In this document: one piece after another, positions 35,005-45,593 of the stretch
Layout of the letters: each line of letters starts with the position of its first letter
Position numbering within the stretch: the first letter of the stretch is position 1
Assembly: GCF_964204645.1 (NCBI RefSeq)
Contig: NC_134033.1
Coordinates: forward strand, 5,738,231-5,802,230
Direction of reading: 5' to 3'
Origin: Tubulanus polymorphus
Lineage: Eukaryota > Nemertea > Palaeonemertea > Tubulaniformes > Tubulanidae
Length of the DNA: 64,000 nt
Notes under the pieces: generated by a model
The model's database searches: none
Told to the model about the DNA's origin: nothing
What the model saw: the letters and a program-made list of their open reading frames with translations, nothing else
Made by a program: the position numbers and the translations under genes

Positions 35005-35544
35005 GTTAGTAGTAAAATCGTTTATATTTGTTTAAAATGGGTGACTTTCATTATCAATTTTTTCTCTCAACGTATTTATACGTAAATATTGAATTATTTA
35101 CTATATGTTTATTAAGGAGTATTCATATTCATTTATCGTTTCGAATGATTTCATAACGATTCGATTTTTTAATGCAATGCAGCGACTGTTTCTGGATTTT
35201 GTAATTTTGCGAATAGGCCTTGTCGGGATTTTGCCTTTAATACTTAACGAATTTCCATCGATTCAGATTAATTTGTATCGTCGTATTTTAAATCGGTTTT
35301 AAAGTGGCACTCAGTCATTTTGCAATGCATTCGCGATCAATTAAATACGAAGTGTCCCAAAAATTGTGGCTTTTTCCGTCTTGAATTCAAATATTTTTTC
35401 CAATGCGCATCATCATCTCCAGGGTTTGCAGAATAGGCGTATGTAAAAATATTTTGCTAGAAGGTACCCCCACCTTTCAAAGATTTATTTTTCTTTCGAA
35501 GAATTATTATACGGGACGTTACTGCATTTTGATCATCTATGTGG

Positions 35545-35705
35545 ATTTAATTTAACCCTGGATCCAGTTCCACAGTTGTGTGGGTGAATCCAGTTCCGCA
35601 GTTGCGTTGGTTTATTTTGACTTTCGATCCAGTTCTACAGTAGTGTGGGTTTAATTTGACTCTGGATCCAGTTCCACAGTTATGTGGGTTTAATTTGACT
35701 CTGGA
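35545..35705 (-). repeat. Minisatellite family B, reversed copy
   Basis: Four units read as TGGATCCAGTTCCACAGTTG, then TGTGGGTTTAATTTGACTC, i.e. the reverse complement of the arrays at 14.3 and 32.6 kb. Followed at 35721-35744 by a GC-rich perfect hairpin. Confidence 0.85.
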
Positions 35706-36334
35706 CGTATCGGCCCCACTCCGCGCGGTTGCGCCACCGCGCGGGATTTACGCGAAGCAGCAGAACACAATCACGGCCACTCTCTCAATTTTCAATGATA
35801 GAAATCGTGTGTGCATTTCAATTATTTCGGCTGTTAGGGTTTTAAGGCACAATATAAGTTGATGATGTGATATGGCGATGTTAATAAATGATAATTCCGC
35901 AGTGAAGCTAGTCACGAACGGTGCCGATTGAGTGTACAGCTGACAAAAACACTGAAATGTGCGTAGTTGCGTAACTATTTGCAGTGAATTGCAGACGAAA
36001 CATGAAGCCTTAACGGCCGTTTAAAAAAAAAACTATACCAATCCCAATTGTAAAATAAAAATGAGATAGAACCTAAGTTAAAATTCTGGCCATTTCTAAA
36101 ATGTTATTAATCAACAATAATGGGGGGTGGTAGGTAGTCATGCAATTCAAGTCACCATTTATTACACGTTACTTCCGTGTTGTTGAAAATCTCGCGAGTC
36201 CTGGACTAAACCCCAATGAACAATGTGATCTGTGTGCTGGCCACAAATGCACACAGATCACACTACACTACCCATTACACACTCCAGTACCCACAGCTTT
36301 CATATATTCATCCAAATATTTAGTGGCTTTCTCC

Positions 36335-36525
36335 CTGGATCCAGTTGTGTGGGTCTATTATTTGACTATGGTACCATTTCCACAGTTATGGATGTCAAAT
36401 ATGACTCTGGATCAAATTCCATAGTTTCGTGGGTTCGATTTGACTGTAGATCCGAATCCACAGTCGCGTTGGTTTAGTTTGTTTCTGATTCCAGTTTCAC
36501 AGTTGTGTCCGGGATCAATCTTAGA
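36335..36525 (-). repeat. Minisatellite family B, reversed copy
   Basis: Four to five degenerate units (CTGGATCCAGTTGTGTGGGT and variants). Same orientation as the array at 35.5 kb. Diverged units suggest greater age. Confidence 0.75.
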
Positions 36526-36826
36526 GTAATAACGTAATAACTCCGAGCAATAATGCCACTTAGGATCTGGACTCGCTTGTCGATCACGCCGATCACGTGA
36601 ACACATTTACATACGTACAGCGTAACCGACCCTGAGTAGAATTGATAGCCGCTAAATAGCTTCCAGAGTCATTTTAAACCACCATAAAACGTACATATAA
36701 TTGCTTAACTAAACCCACACGGTTATTACAGCGTGTTCGCTATCATAACATACTTGTTTCTAATCATCTATATATCGTTCGTTCTGTAGCGGTTAAAACC
36801 AACACGGCACCAGCCCGCTTACACAA

Positions 36827-37130
36827 GGGGCGGGTCCAGGGTCAAAAGAAAGGGCAGGTCTCCAGTTGATATATTTAGGGCCATTTTTCTTAGAATCGCC
36901 GCCATTTCGTGGTTCCACATACACAATCATTATTTAGATCTTCTTTCATGGTAATTAGAATAGTTAATTGCCATGACACGATTTTTATATTATCATTCAC
37001 GCAACCTTGTTTATCATCTTTTTTTTTTAATATTTAGTCTGAATCATTTTGGTAATGGAATTTTTGAGGGAGCTCAAAACTATTCGGTTGTGTCCAAACC
37101 CCATTGACAGCCCCTGGATCCGCGGCGCTG
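36827..37130. mobile_element. MITE-like element with GGGGCGGGTCCAGG / CCCCTGGATCCGC ends
   Basis: The left end AAGGGGCGGGTCCAGGGTCA and the right end TGACAGCCCCTGGATCCGCG are imperfect inverted repeats about 300 bp apart. Related copies are at 25825-25965, 61925-62060 and 62904-63140 (right end TCCTAGATCCGCCCTTG). No ORF; a non-autonomous DNA transposon family. Confidence 0.6.
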
Positions 37131-37139
37131 TATAAGATA

Positions 37140-38430
37140 TAAACAAACTGAAAGCTTATTGATCGAGGAAAAAATAAACCAATTTGATACCTGACTCAAC
37201 CGCGTTTGCAGTGCACGGCGAACAACTGTAAACTCTGTTCTGACATTCGGTTCACATTTGGCCGCGTTTGGTTTATGTCGATAACTGTATTGAATCTAAT
37301 TGCGCGGCAACCAGTCTAACCAGAAAATTGATGACGTTATCCCCACTCTTTCGCACGCTATAGGCCTATCCGAGGTTTGTTCAAAATTTCGTCGTTGAAA
37401 AAGGCACGGAACGTCACGAAATCGAAAATAAGAGTCGTGAAATTTAGTTGATAATAGAAATAAATGGCGATTTTTTCATAATTGAAAATGTTATTTCGAA
37501 ACTCAAATATTGATGATGTAGGGCAAATTTACGCAAACATTCATTATCAAAAATGCATGAAAATTTATTCGTTTGAAATTTTAAAGTCACGAAATTTAAT
37601 GAATCACAAAATAAACGCCAATATTCTGAAATTCAAATATCGTTTCGAAACGCCGATATGGAGGACGTAGTGCGCACCGACTGGAATGACGGATAATAAT
37701 TAGCGATGCATTAGAACGTTTTCTTAAACCTTTTTATGGCGTTAAAAATAGTTAGATCTTCGGCGAGATACCAAAAAAGTCTCGCGCGTTGCGCGGTAAG
37801 CGTTCTGTTTACACGGGAGTCATAAAAACATAAATAAATGTAAATTGTAGGGCTACACCGTTCAGCGCCGTGTACAGCGCCGTTCAGCGCAACGCTTGCG
37901 ATTATATACACATGTTAACATATACATATACACGAATATAGATATCCGTGTATATGAATTTTTAATTGTTAAGCGGTAGCTAAAAAAATGTATATATCAT
38001 ACAGGATTACCTGACAATGGTATACGCGTTTGAAAAACTCGGAAAAGATTTAGAAAAAAACGAATCTGTTTCGTCTAACTTTTTCTGAACAGCCTGCTCG
38101 CATGATGAAGCACGGATCATTTTTTGCTCTTAAGAACAAGACTTGACTAGGTATATATTCATGCGGAGTGTTCAGTTTTTTCTCCATCGGAGGAACAGAA
38201 AATGTAGCGCTTTTATCCTTGAGAGTTAAGCGGTAATAAAAAAACAACAACAACACAACTCGGGAATTGTTTTCTAAGCGGAACAAAAGAGCTGACTGAT
38301 CGCTTATCTGAGTGAAGACGAAAACTATCATTAAAAGAAAAAAGAAAAAAAATATAGCTACAAAGCAGCGATAACGGGTTTTCTGATCATCCTCGCCGTG
38401 CTCATCACAATATTGAGGGAATTAGAGAAA
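37140..38430. other. Intergenic or intronic stretch, nothing recognised
   Basis: AT-rich sequence without recognisable coding or RNA features. A short CAGCGCCGT duplication is near 37865-37885 and a TATAC-rich run near 37905-37950. If the 34.7-kb exon belongs to the EF-hand gene, this is its intron. Confidence 0.35.
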
Positions 38431-38434
38431 AAAA

Positions 38435-39010
38435 TAAGACTAGTGACGTTTAGACTCAATTCTATGAGCCATTCTTTTAAACTAAGAGAGTATAGTGACG
38501 TTTAGATTCAATTCTATGATCCATTTTCAAAACTAAGAGAGTAGTGACGTTTAGACTCAACTCTACGAGCCATTATTAGAAACTAAGAAAGTAGTGACGT
38601 TTAGACTCAATTCTATGAGGCATTTTAAAAACTAAGAAAGTAGTGACGTTTAGACTGAATTCTATGAGCCATTTTCAAAACTAAGAAGAAAGTAATGACG
38701 TTTAGACTTAACTCTACGAGCCATTTTAAAAACTAAGAAGAAAGAAGTGACGTTTAGACTCAATTCTATGAGGTATTTTCAAAAACTAAGAGAATAGTGA
38801 CGTTTAGACTCAACTCTAAGAGCCATTTTAAAAACTAAGAAAGTAGTGACGTTTAGACTGAATTCTATGAGCCATTATCAAAACTAATAAGAGAGTAGTG
38901 ACGTTTATACTCGATTCTATGAGCCATTAAATTTTCAAAACTAAGAGAGTAGTCATGTGACGTTTAGACTCAATTTTCTGAGGCATTTTCAAAACTAAGA
39001 GAATAGTGCC
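38435..39010 (+). repeat. Minisatellite with ~52-bp unit, about eleven copies, upstream of the EF-hand gene
   Basis: Each unit holds TAGTGACGTTTAGACTCAAT, then TCTATGAGCCATTTTCAAAA and CTAAGA. I count eleven TGACGTTTA-type cores, ending 70 bp before the acceptor of the EF-hand coding exon. TGACGT is a CRE half-site. The unit is not seen as an array elsewhere in the window. Confidence 0.92.
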
Positions 39011-39093
39011 TACAATCGTCTAGCAGAACTCACTTCTGAAAGAACCTGACTAATCGTTGTTTTTCTTCGAATTTTCCAGCTTAAATCGTCAAG

Positions 39094-39828
39094 ATGGATA
39101 TGACCAAAGAAGAGTTCATTTATTTCTCGCGACGAGCGTCGGACAACCCGAATTCTGACGAGGGCATCTGCCTGTACAACTTCCTGGTTCGCTGTTTCAC
39201 CGACGCCGATATCGACTTCTCGGGCGCCGTGACCTTCGACGAATTCGACAAGATGATCGAGAACGCCGCCGCGTTGCCGAGAAAATACGGCTTCGCCCCG
39301 AAAACCGAGGTCATGTTCAAAAACAACGACGAATGCAAAAAGTCGCGCAAAACCCTGTTCGACTCGATCGACTCGAAGAAGAGCGGACGTATTTCGTTGG
39401 AAGCGTGGATCGCGTACGCGCAATCGCACATTTTCAAGAAAGTGCACGAGTTGAAGCCGCACATCTTGCAAGACGGCCCGAAAGACGAGTTCATCGCCTT
39501 CACGAAAAAGGCCGTCGTCAAAGGCAGCACCGAATTCAAAGAACTGTATTTCTACTTGTTGAAAGTGTTCCAGGACGCCGACACCAACCACGACGGCGGA
39601 GTCAGTCCCGAAGAGTTCGACCAGATGATCGAGTCGGCCGCCGCCATGCCCAGACGCTACGGCCTGGCCCCGAAAACGTCCGACCTCTACAAGACCGACG
39701 CCGCGCGCATCGAAGGCCGCAAAAAATTATTCGCAGATATTGACACTAACAACGACGGCAGTATCTCGTTCGACGAGTGGCTGAACTACGCCGTCAAGCA
39801 CATCACGGGAAAAGTCGCCAGTCTTTAA
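39094..39828 (+). CDS. Four-EF-hand calcium-binding protein of two duplicated halves, 244 aa
   Basis: Single coding exon entered through an acceptor at 39079 with start context AAGATGG. EF loops: D39-E50 (DIDFSGAVTFDE), 93-104 (DSKKSGRISLEA), D163-E174 (DTNHDGGVSPEE) and D217-E228 (DTNNDGSISFDE). Loops 1, 3 and 4 are canonical; loop 2 has Lys at position 3 and Ala in place of the -Z Glu, so it probably does not bind calcium. Residues 49-71 and 173-195 are near copies (EFDKMIENAAALPRKYG versus EFDQMIESAAAMPRRYG), showing internal duplication of a ~120-aa two-EF module. No signal peptide, membrane segment or myristoylation site, so a cytosolic calcium buffer or sensor is likely, comparable to sarcoplasmic calcium-binding proteins though not clearly one. 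Its codon use is markedly GC-rich against the AT-rich flanks, which suggests high expression. Confidence 0.92.
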   Translation: MDMTKEEFIYFSRRASDNPNSDEGICLYNFLVRCFTDADIDFSGAVTFDEFDKMIENAAALPRKYGFAPKTEVMFKNNDECKKSRKTLFDSIDSKKSGRISLEAWIAYAQSHIFKKVHELKPHILQDGPKDEFIAFTKKAVVKGSTEFKELYFYLLKVFQDADTNHDGGVSPEEFDQMIESAAAMPRRYGLAPKTSDLYKTDAARIEGRKKLFADIDTNNDGSISFDEWLNYAVKHITGKVASL

Positions 39829-39979
39829 ACAAAAAAATGCGACGAACGAAAAATCTCAAGACCAACGAAAATTTCAATCATTTTTCCCCGCGAGACCGTA
39901 TACGTACCTTTTGTGACCCGTCCATCCCTGATATGCTCGTTCCGCAATCTCCTTCGAGAATGATAATGACTGCCTGATT

Positions 39980-40470
39980 TTTTCCATCAAAAAAGGATTG
40001 AACGTTCCTTAGTAGAATCAAACTCGCCAAATCAAATACCGACAATATTCGGTGTAATTATCGCATCACCATTAGAAAGATTTGAAAAAACAAAGTTGTC
40101 TGCGACGGCCTGCGTAAAGGCATCAATATTTGGCAACTCGCCAATAAACGAAACTTGACCCTACGAACTTACAAAAACGTAAATATGCTACAAAAGTACA
40201 AACGGTAGTTCGAGTGAGATACATACTTTTTTGTGTTGAGATATTTCTATCGGAGAAATCGATATGAAACACGAGTATACGTTTGTAAAAAAATTAATTT
40301 CAAAGATGATAAATTATTATAACGTCAATGAAAAAAATACCTTTGATAATTTAAAACTATGCTCGTTTCGTTATCTTTGTTGGTTTTTCGTTTTCTCTTC
40401 TGGAAAAACGCGTTTGGAACTGGGGGGCCGGTTCGATGGTCAAGGTTTAGACTGTCTATCAAAAACAATC
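39980..40470. other. 3' flank of the EF-hand gene
   Basis: No coding signal. Candidate polyadenylation signals are AATAAA near 40132 and near 40531; the second lies inside the foldback repeat. Confidence 0.3.
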
Positions 40471-40471
40471 A

Positions 40472-41011
40472 GTGGCTAATTTAGATATGTTGCTATTGCG
40501 ATAACCTAAAACACTTAAAGTATATAACCGCAATAAAAATTAACAAATTTAACTAAAGCTAGAAAAGAATCTTGGGGCCGGTCTTATGGATTGGTATTAA
40601 CTTTAAACCCGGGGGCTAACTCTAATCATCTTTAATTAAGTGAACCCCTAGGTTAAAGAAACGTAAACGTAATGCCTGTCTATAAAACAGGGCCAAGATG
40701 TTCCGACTTGATTTCATGAGCCATTTTCAAAATCGAGTCGAACCGTCATACATTCTCTCCTAGTTTATTTCATTGTATTGTGGGTGTTTACTATTGATAT
40801 CAGACAGTCGCTCGCCTATGGAAACCGATTTGAAACGTGTCCAAGCTCGTTTTGGTTCTTTAGCATATTTAACATCTTAAAGTTAATACCAGTCCATAAG
40901 ACCGGCCCCAAGATTCTTTTCTAGCTTTAGTTAAATTTGTTAATTTTTATTGCGGTTATTTACTTTAAGTGTTTTAGGTTATCGCAATAGCAACATATCT
41001 AAATTGGCCAC
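40472..41011. mobile_element. Foldback pair: 135-bp near-perfect inverted arms
   Basis: 40472-40606 and 40877-41011 are reverse complements over about 135 bp (for example AAAAATTAACAAATTTAACT on the left and AGTTAAATTTGTTAATTTTT on the right). The 270-bp centre contains the CCGGGGGCTAACTC/TATAAAAC repeat also seen at 11.05 and 62.25 kb, then unrelated sequence. No ORF. Could be a foldback or MITE element or a local inverted duplication. Confidence 0.75.
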
Positions 41012-41029
41012 AGATTGCTAAGCTCATTT

Positions 41030-41345
41030 GGTTCTTTAAAACCAGTCTAACATCTTATAAAACCGGTCGTAACTCATTTTAGCTCTTAAACCAATGTAAT
41101 TAGTTTCTAATGTAATTAGTTTCAACGTGTCTAAACTCATTTTGGTTCTTTAGTTATCTAACATCCTGAGACCAGTCTAAACTCATTTTGGTTCTCCAAT
41201 CCAACAGCTTGAGACCAGTCTACACTCATTTTGGTTCTATAACCAATCTGACAACTAAAAACGTGTCTAAACTCATTTTGGTTCGTTAGTTACTGTTACA
41301 TCTTGAGAACAGTCTAAACTCATTTTAGTTCTATAACCAATCTGG
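41030..41345 (+). repeat. Minisatellite family C array
   Basis: Six or so units (GTCTAAACTCATTTTGGTTC, then TATAACCAATCTGACAACT); diverged single units begin near 40835. The foldback arm ends inside this array. Confidence 0.8.
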
Positions 41346-41679
41346 AGACCGTTCGGTTTTAATCGCTCAACGACCTTTATACTGCTAAAAGTTCAGACCA
41401 TTTTCAGTCTTGGTACTGTATATTATTGCGAAAAACCCACGATATCGAATTAAACCCAGGTGGATGGAATCCACCCGAATCGTCAGCAAACAAAACAATA
41501 ACATTTGTTATAATCGATATTGTGAGTTCCACTCAATGATACCTTTAAACTGTATGAGAAAAGCTCATTACAAATTAAGCGGCTTTGAGGAGTCGAACGC
41601 ATTGGGTATACGAACCAAGATCCGCGAATACGTAGGAATCGGAACAGCGTCGTAGCTGGTGAATGATAAAACCCCGATG

Positions 41680-41850
41680 CAAACGGCGCAGGGGAACGTG
41701 AAAACACTGAAACAAGGAAACAAACAAGTTCGATTTCGGAAACATCGCTTCACGGGACCACATTTTCTGGTAAACCTACTCGACAACGGGGAGCGTGTTT
41801 TCGTCGTCTGGTTCCGTGTTCCCTGCGTTGTGCGCGCTGAAAAACAAAAG
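41680..41850. mobile_element. Diverged second copy of the CGCACGACGCAGGGAAAC MITE
   Basis: The right end TTCCCTGCGTTGTGCGCGC matches the ends of the 23.3-kb element; the left end (CGGCGCAGGGGAACGTG) is degraded. Neighbouring frames (41410-41907) have no family features. Confidence 0.4.
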
Positions 41851-42399
41851 TTGACGCTGAAACCAGTGCGTTACTTACCCGAACGAGCGCCAACCCGTAA
41901 TATATAGAACACTCCACGAATCAAAATCGAGATCCGAAACCGATGACGTTTCTCTTTTCGATTTTAGTATTATAGATTCCGTTTTTTTTTTCTTTCAAAT
42001 AGGCCGAAGATACGCTAATCCAACACGCCCAGTAGACGTTGTCGGTGTAGGTCGACCATTTTACATTTAACCCGAGTTGACGCTAACATTGACTGATTGC
42101 AGTCGATGCTACCATGGTCATCCTATTTGTACCAGTAGGCCAACATGGACTACATGCGTAATGACCCCATCGTCAATTGGTAAATAAATTGGCTGTGTAG
42201 GACCTCTATTTAATTACTCAGCATTCCTGTCAACAATATATAGGTCTACTAAACATCAGTATAAGATCAAGTACTATTCACACGTACGCCGACACTGATA
42301 ATGGTGCTTAAATTCCTTAATTACTTAAATTCCATATAAATGCGCCAAATTAAGAAGTTATTATTGTACGAATCTAGAAAGTCATAACGGATGGGACAT

Positions 42400-42840
42400 A
42401 TTACGCGGGTAACCGAATCGCAGCTCTCCTTTCAGGACGGAGCTCTCCATTCAGGACGGGTCGATACGTATGTCGTCGCAGGGAAATCGGCTTTAAGATG
42501 GGTCGATTATGATATGACGTCACTGGGGGATACCACCACGAGCTCTCGTTTCTGGACGGATCGAGAGCGGATAGACGGTCGATTATATGACGTCGTAGGG
42601 AGATACCAAGAAGAAGTTAATCCTATCAGGACGCTGGGGTCTATGTGACGAAGAAGGAGGTCCATTTCTTTATGAAGGGCTTATTGAGATCTTAACTAGT
42701 GACGTCATAGGGGATTTCATGAAAGCTTCTCATCTTCTATTGAATAGTGACGTCATAAGGAGATTTCAAGGGGAATAGTCGCTGGCAGCTGAAACGTCAT
42801 TGATGACGTGACAAAGGGGATCTTGAGAAGTATCTAAGCG
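42400..42840 (+). promoter_or_regulatory. Cluster of TGACGTCA-like sites in a degenerate tandem repeat
   Basis: ATGACGTCACT near 42515, ATGACGTCGTA near 42588, GTGACGTCATA near 42700, GTGACGTCATA near 42748 and ATGACGTGACA near 42803 lie in one 300-bp stretch of loosely repeated sequence (AGGGGATTTCA, AGGAGATTTCA, AGGGGATCTTG follow the sites). They are perfect or near-perfect CRE/ATF palindromes. Whether this is an enhancer or only a repeat with that core is open. Confidence 0.4.
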
Positions 42841-43269
42841 TGTCCATGGCATAAGAGTTGTCGTCAAAAACGATTTAGAAATTCATTCGATTCATTTCGT
42901 ATTGTCTTTTATTGCTTAAAAATGTACAAAAGGTCAGTTGAAATATTGAATAGCCTACATATTATCTAAGTTACTACATGATGGCGTATTTTCCAACGCA
43001 TAAACACAGATAGACAAACATGTATTTGTTAAGAAGCGCGCATCGCCGGTACTGGTTATACGCCCAATTTTGATTGAAAATGACAAATAATGGGAAAACC
43101 ACAAAACAATAATTAAGAATATGTATATCCGGGTTATGACTATTGCGTAAGAGGTACATTTGAACTAAAGTTCGCGTTCCAAGCGCTAGTTGCAAACAAA
43201 CGGGCGTTTTATTTGAAACTGCATCTACGGCGGTTCATGCAGTCCAAGCACAAATAGACCGCGTAAATG

Positions 43270-43510
43270 ACCAACTATATTTCATTAACTCTTACTTTGT
43301 ATTTGACATCAGTTCGGGGTTTACCATACCAAACTTAACCGCAGTAAGAGACAGAGTCCTACTCCGTATTTGACCCAAATGACGAATCCTACCAGCATTA
43401 AGAGACAGAGTCTACTGCATTTTACAAATTCTTACTCAGTTTTCGGCACCAACTCGGGGGAAAATTTAACCGGTCTCAACTCGACCGCAGTAAGAGACAG
43501 AGTCTGCTGT
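43270..43510 (-). repeat. Minisatellite family A array, interrupted by the long-TIR element
   Basis: Reversed 92-bp units (ACCGCAGTAAGAGACAGAGT, CTACTGCATTTTACAAATTC) run up to 43510; the family continues at 45270-45350 on the other side of the 1.76-kb element. The element therefore appears to have landed inside a pre-existing array. Confidence 0.8.
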
Positions 43511-45268
43511 AATAAAGAAGTTTCCAGTTTCTAGGCGCCATTTTGTGGCGGTCCCGCAAGGTCCCCATTGTTGCGATAATTTGCGCTCATTTTTAAAACA
43601 TAAGTTTAGATTGAATATCATATAGTTCTGTAGTCCCTTGCTCGACGAAATCAATTTACACACCATTTTAAAGGAAATGAAATGCAGATATTTGCTGGCG
43701 ATTCTTGGAATTTTTGAACGCAACAATTGAGAACAGTGACGATGTGAAACCAAGGACCGCATATATAGACCGTGCGTAAAAGAAATCGCAATATTTATTA
43801 ATTTTAAAATATCTAAGTATCTCTTCAAGCTATATTTCCTATTTTCACAGAGGTTAAAGAGGGTTATTTGCAGTTTAAGCCTGCGTTAAAATCTTTTGAA
43901 TATCTTACCTGACGACTGATCTGTACCCGCTTGAGTTTGAGATTACGCGCAAAAGGGGTCTCCCACTGCGCATTGCAATTTCACTGAACATTGAGATTTG
44001 CGACAAGAAATTTTTAAATGCAATTTGATTTCTTCACATTTTCCATGGGGATATTTTGAGATGATAATCCATATCTTCTTTGTACCGTATTTTGGCGGGG
44101 CAATTCGTTAATCTGGTTTCGGGATCCGGTTTGTCCCGCTATTGAAGTGTGAACGGCCCAGTTGAAGAATTGTCGTATACAGCCCGTCCAGCCTAGCGCC
44201 GATTTTGTGTTCGGTGAAATCAAACGTTTTAGAGTCGATGGTGAAATGTGCCAGTCAATTTAAACGCTTAGGACATATTTAACACATATCTCTCTCTGGT
44301 AATCCCTCATTCTTCGATCATACGATGAATTTAATGAATCTCAACCTTCTTGCTGGGAAACATCGACCAGAAAACCTTACTGATATAAAATTGCAATATA
44401 TTATTTAAAGGGGTTCATATCTGTCCCCCATTTGATATTCTGTTTTAGGGGGTCAACGTCCAGTTTGGCAACTTTCAGCTGCGCCCCATATTCAAAAATA
44501 TATAAAAACTTAGATTTTTTTTCTAGTGTCCAACCATGAGTGGTACAATCGGTTGAAACGCAAATTAGGTTCTCAACTAGGCCACATTTGCAACCAACAC
44601 AGAAAGTCCCCACTCTTACAAGAAATCCTTTAATTTCCCAACGCTACAAAACTCGAATTCATCAAAACACTCAAAGTCCATTTTCAACCATACGAAAATA
44701 AAGGTAATATATAACCATCAGAAGCAATAGTGATAATTACAAACCAGTTTAAAATCTTATTTTTGTGATTTCTTTTCACAAATCTCAATGTTCAGTGAAA
44801 TGGCGGTGCGCAGTGGGAGACCCCTTTTGCGCGTAATCTGAAACTCATGCGGGTACAGATCAGTCGTCAGGAAAGATATTTAAAAAAATTCAACGCAGGC
44901 TTAAACTGCAAATAACCCTCTTTAACCTCTGTGAAAATAGGAAATATAGCTTTAAGACATACTTAGATATTTTAAAATTAATAAATATTGCGATTTCTTT
45001 TACGCACGGTTAAAATATGCGGTCCTTGGTTTCACATCGTCACTGTTCTCAATTGTTGCGTTCAAAAATTCCAAGAATCGCCAGCAAATATCTGCATTTC
45101 ATTTCCTTTAAAATGGTGTATAAATTGATTTCGTCGAGCAAGGGACTGCAGAACTATATGATATTCAATCTAAACTTATGTTTTAAAATTGAGCGCAAAT
45201 TATCGCAACAATAGGGACCTCGAGGGACCGCCACAAAATGGCGCCTAGAAACTGGAAACTTCTTTATT
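43511..45268. mobile_element. 1.76-kb element with ~500-bp terminal inverted repeats
   Basis: 43511-44011 and 44768-45268 are reverse complements at visibly high identity; the outer ends are AATAAAGAAGTTTCCAG and CTGGAAACTTCTTTATT. Each arm contains the same 65-codon open stretch (minus 43.5-43.8 kb, plus 45.0-45.2 kb) with no recognisable motif. The 750-bp centre has no transposase-like frame. The target-site duplication is unclear because both flanks are the repetitive family A. Likely a non-autonomous foldback DNA transposon; a diverged solo arm is at 33362-33660. The right end carries AATAAA on the minus strand, about 330 bp beyond the plakin stop. Confidence 0.8.
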
Positions 45269-45593
45269 TTGTCACCAATTCGGGGAAGAATTTTTACCCG
45301 TCACAACTAAGCTGCAGTAAGTTACAGAGTCTACTGTATTTCACAAACCCAAATTGCGTATTGTATCTAACCGTCCAATATGGCGTAGTCACGTGATGAA
45401 AGCGCATAGCTTCACGATTTCTATAGCAAGTACAATGTACGTAATGCTACAACTTAGTTCCTTAAGCGAGTTACATGTCATATACATAGCCAACCAAGAT
45501 AATCGGAGCCTCTCTGAACATTGTACCCCACGCGCAATGGAATAAGGCGTAAGTCACGAGGGCCTTCAGTCGCATGGTTGCGCTGACGGCCCC

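Noticed and set aside
39333-39743. 136-aa Arg-rich frame and long antisense frames over the EF-hand gene
   Set aside because: Shadow frames caused by the GC-rich codon use of the EF-hand gene.
42391-42648. 85-aa plus-strand frame
   Set aside because: Lies in the degenerate TGACGTCA repeat; composition follows the repeat and there is no splice context.
44014-44223. 69-aa frame in the core of the long-TIR element as a transposase
   Set aside because: No DDE/DDD spacing, zinc finger or similarity I recognise; much too short.
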